Origin: Drosophila persimilis
Lineage: Eukaryota > Arthropoda > Insecta > Diptera > Drosophilidae
Direction: 5' to 3'
DNA length: 64,000 nt
Assembly: GCF_003286085.1 (NCBI RefSeq)
Contig: NW_020825541.1
Span: forward strand, 1 to 64,000
Shown piece by piece: positions 63,350-64,000 of the stretch (position 1 is the first letter of the stretch; each line of letters begins with the position of its first letter). The position numbers were made by a program, and so were the translations under genes. The notes beneath the pieces are model-generated. The model ran no database searches, was not told the DNA's origin, and saw only the letters and a list, made by a program, of their open reading frames with translations.

Positions 63350-64000
63350 TATACCCGATACTCAAAATAAGTATTGGGGTATATTAGATTTGTGGTAAAA
63401 GTGGATTTGTGTAACGTCCAGAAGGAATCGTTTCCGACCCCATAAAGTATATATATTCTTGATCAGCATCAATAGCCGAGTCGATTGAGCCATGTCTGTC
63501 CGTCCCCTTCAACGCCTAATGCTTAAAGACTATAAGAGCTAAAGCAACGATGTTTTGGATCCAAACTTCTGTGATACGTCACTGCTACAAAAATATTTCA
63601 AAACATCGCCCCGCCCACTTCCGCCCAATATTGCAGATTCGAGAAAACTAAAAACGCAGAATCATAGATGTAGGGATCCTTGGTGGGCTCCCTACAAGTG
63701 AGTAAGAATCCGCTCCAGAAACTCCATCAAATATACGCCACACGTCGTTGTATTATATTTATTTTAATAAATGGTTACAAATAGGTTTCTTAGCATAGTT
63801 CTTTTCGCACGTCTGCTCGCTTCTGCAGTCGAACTCTTACTCCCTATCGATATATCTTCCTCTACCCTTGACTATCCCTAGCGATAGATCGATACTCATT
63901 AAAGGGCTGCCAACCCTACATCGATAATGACCATATCTATAAGATTGCTGAATCTGGATCAGATCAGATCATTTTTATAGCCAAAAGGAACAAATCAATT
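63350..64000 (+). mobile_element. DINE-1-like element, copy J (deleted, window edge)
   Basis: Starts with the 5' palindrome, reads CTCAAAATAAGTATTG (one change), has a nearly deleted microsatellite, and skips from the first CTTCCGCCC block to the last one, losing ~450 bp. It carries a 252-bp solo LTR and runs out of the window. Confidence 0.82.
63669..63920. mobile_element. 252-bp solo LTR inside copy J
   Basis: TGTAGGG...CCCTACA, 7-bp perfect terminal inverted repeats, absent from other DINE-like copies. Flanked by TAGA and TCGA, an imperfect 4-bp duplication. AATAAA-type signals occur on both strands, so orientation and family are open. Confidence 0.7.

Overview
The window is eukaryotic, repeat-rich DNA, almost certainly Drosophila heterochromatin or a TE graveyard. 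The evidence is gypsy-type errantiviruses with env, a 412/mdg1-like LTR with a tRNA-Arg primer site, a copia/1731-like element primed by a half initiator-tRNA-Met site, Pao/BEL elements with a tRNA-Trp primer site, a Jockey-type ORF1, and ten copies of a DINE-1-like (Helentron-associated) element. The exact form of the DINE-1-like termini made me think of the obscura group, but that is memory and weak. No conventional host gene was recognised.

Layout. 1-1096 is a DINE-1-like copy (A, minus). 1097-1678 and 15077-16.9 kb are pieces of a 412/mdg1-like LTR and leader. They are split by gypsy-like provirus 1 (1679-15072, minus, 532-bp LTRs, TGCA target duplication). That provirus is itself broken by an intact copia-like element (7492-12446, identical 204-bp LTRs, GGTCG duplication) and by DINE-like copy B (12694-13798). 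17.0-19.15 kb is a low-repeat island with three compact gene-like units: an acidic 117-aa ORF, a 74-aa two-C2H2-finger ORF on the minus strand, and an ORF with a 64-nt intron right after its ATG. 19.15-26.9 kb is a minus-strand Gypsy-superfamily element truncated in its integrase. 26898-28002 is DINE-like copy C, followed by a Jockey-type ORF1 remnant (28.0-28.9 kb) and unassigned sequence.

29920-40506 is gypsy-like provirus 2 (plus, TGGA duplication). It carries DINE-like copy D at the same gag position as copy B, a solo LTR in pol, and DINE-like copy E before env. 40.55-46.19 kb is a 2.84-kb direct duplication of a minus-oriented LTR, polypurine tract and leader, each unit followed by a DINE-like copy (F, G). 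45085-48431 is a head-to-tail run of three DINE-like copies (G, H, I). 48.4-54.4 kb holds LTRs with satellite-like ~112-bp arrays, a gag fragment, and a captured Pao/BEL fragment. 54.4-63.35 kb is a degenerate Pao/BEL element split by a full-length, apparently young Pao/BEL provirus (55057-61500, ACCAC duplication). 63350 to the end is DINE-like copy J carrying a solo LTR.

The elements do not work together as a pathway; the informative structure is the nesting. The youngest complete elements are the copia-like one and the Pao/BEL provirus. The parts most worth following up are the 17-19 kb island, the DINE-like tandem array, the two gypsy copies that share one internal DINE-like insertion, and a 55-bp hairpin insertion with its own target duplication. 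No searches or alignments were run. Family names rest on motifs, primer sites and target duplications read by eye.
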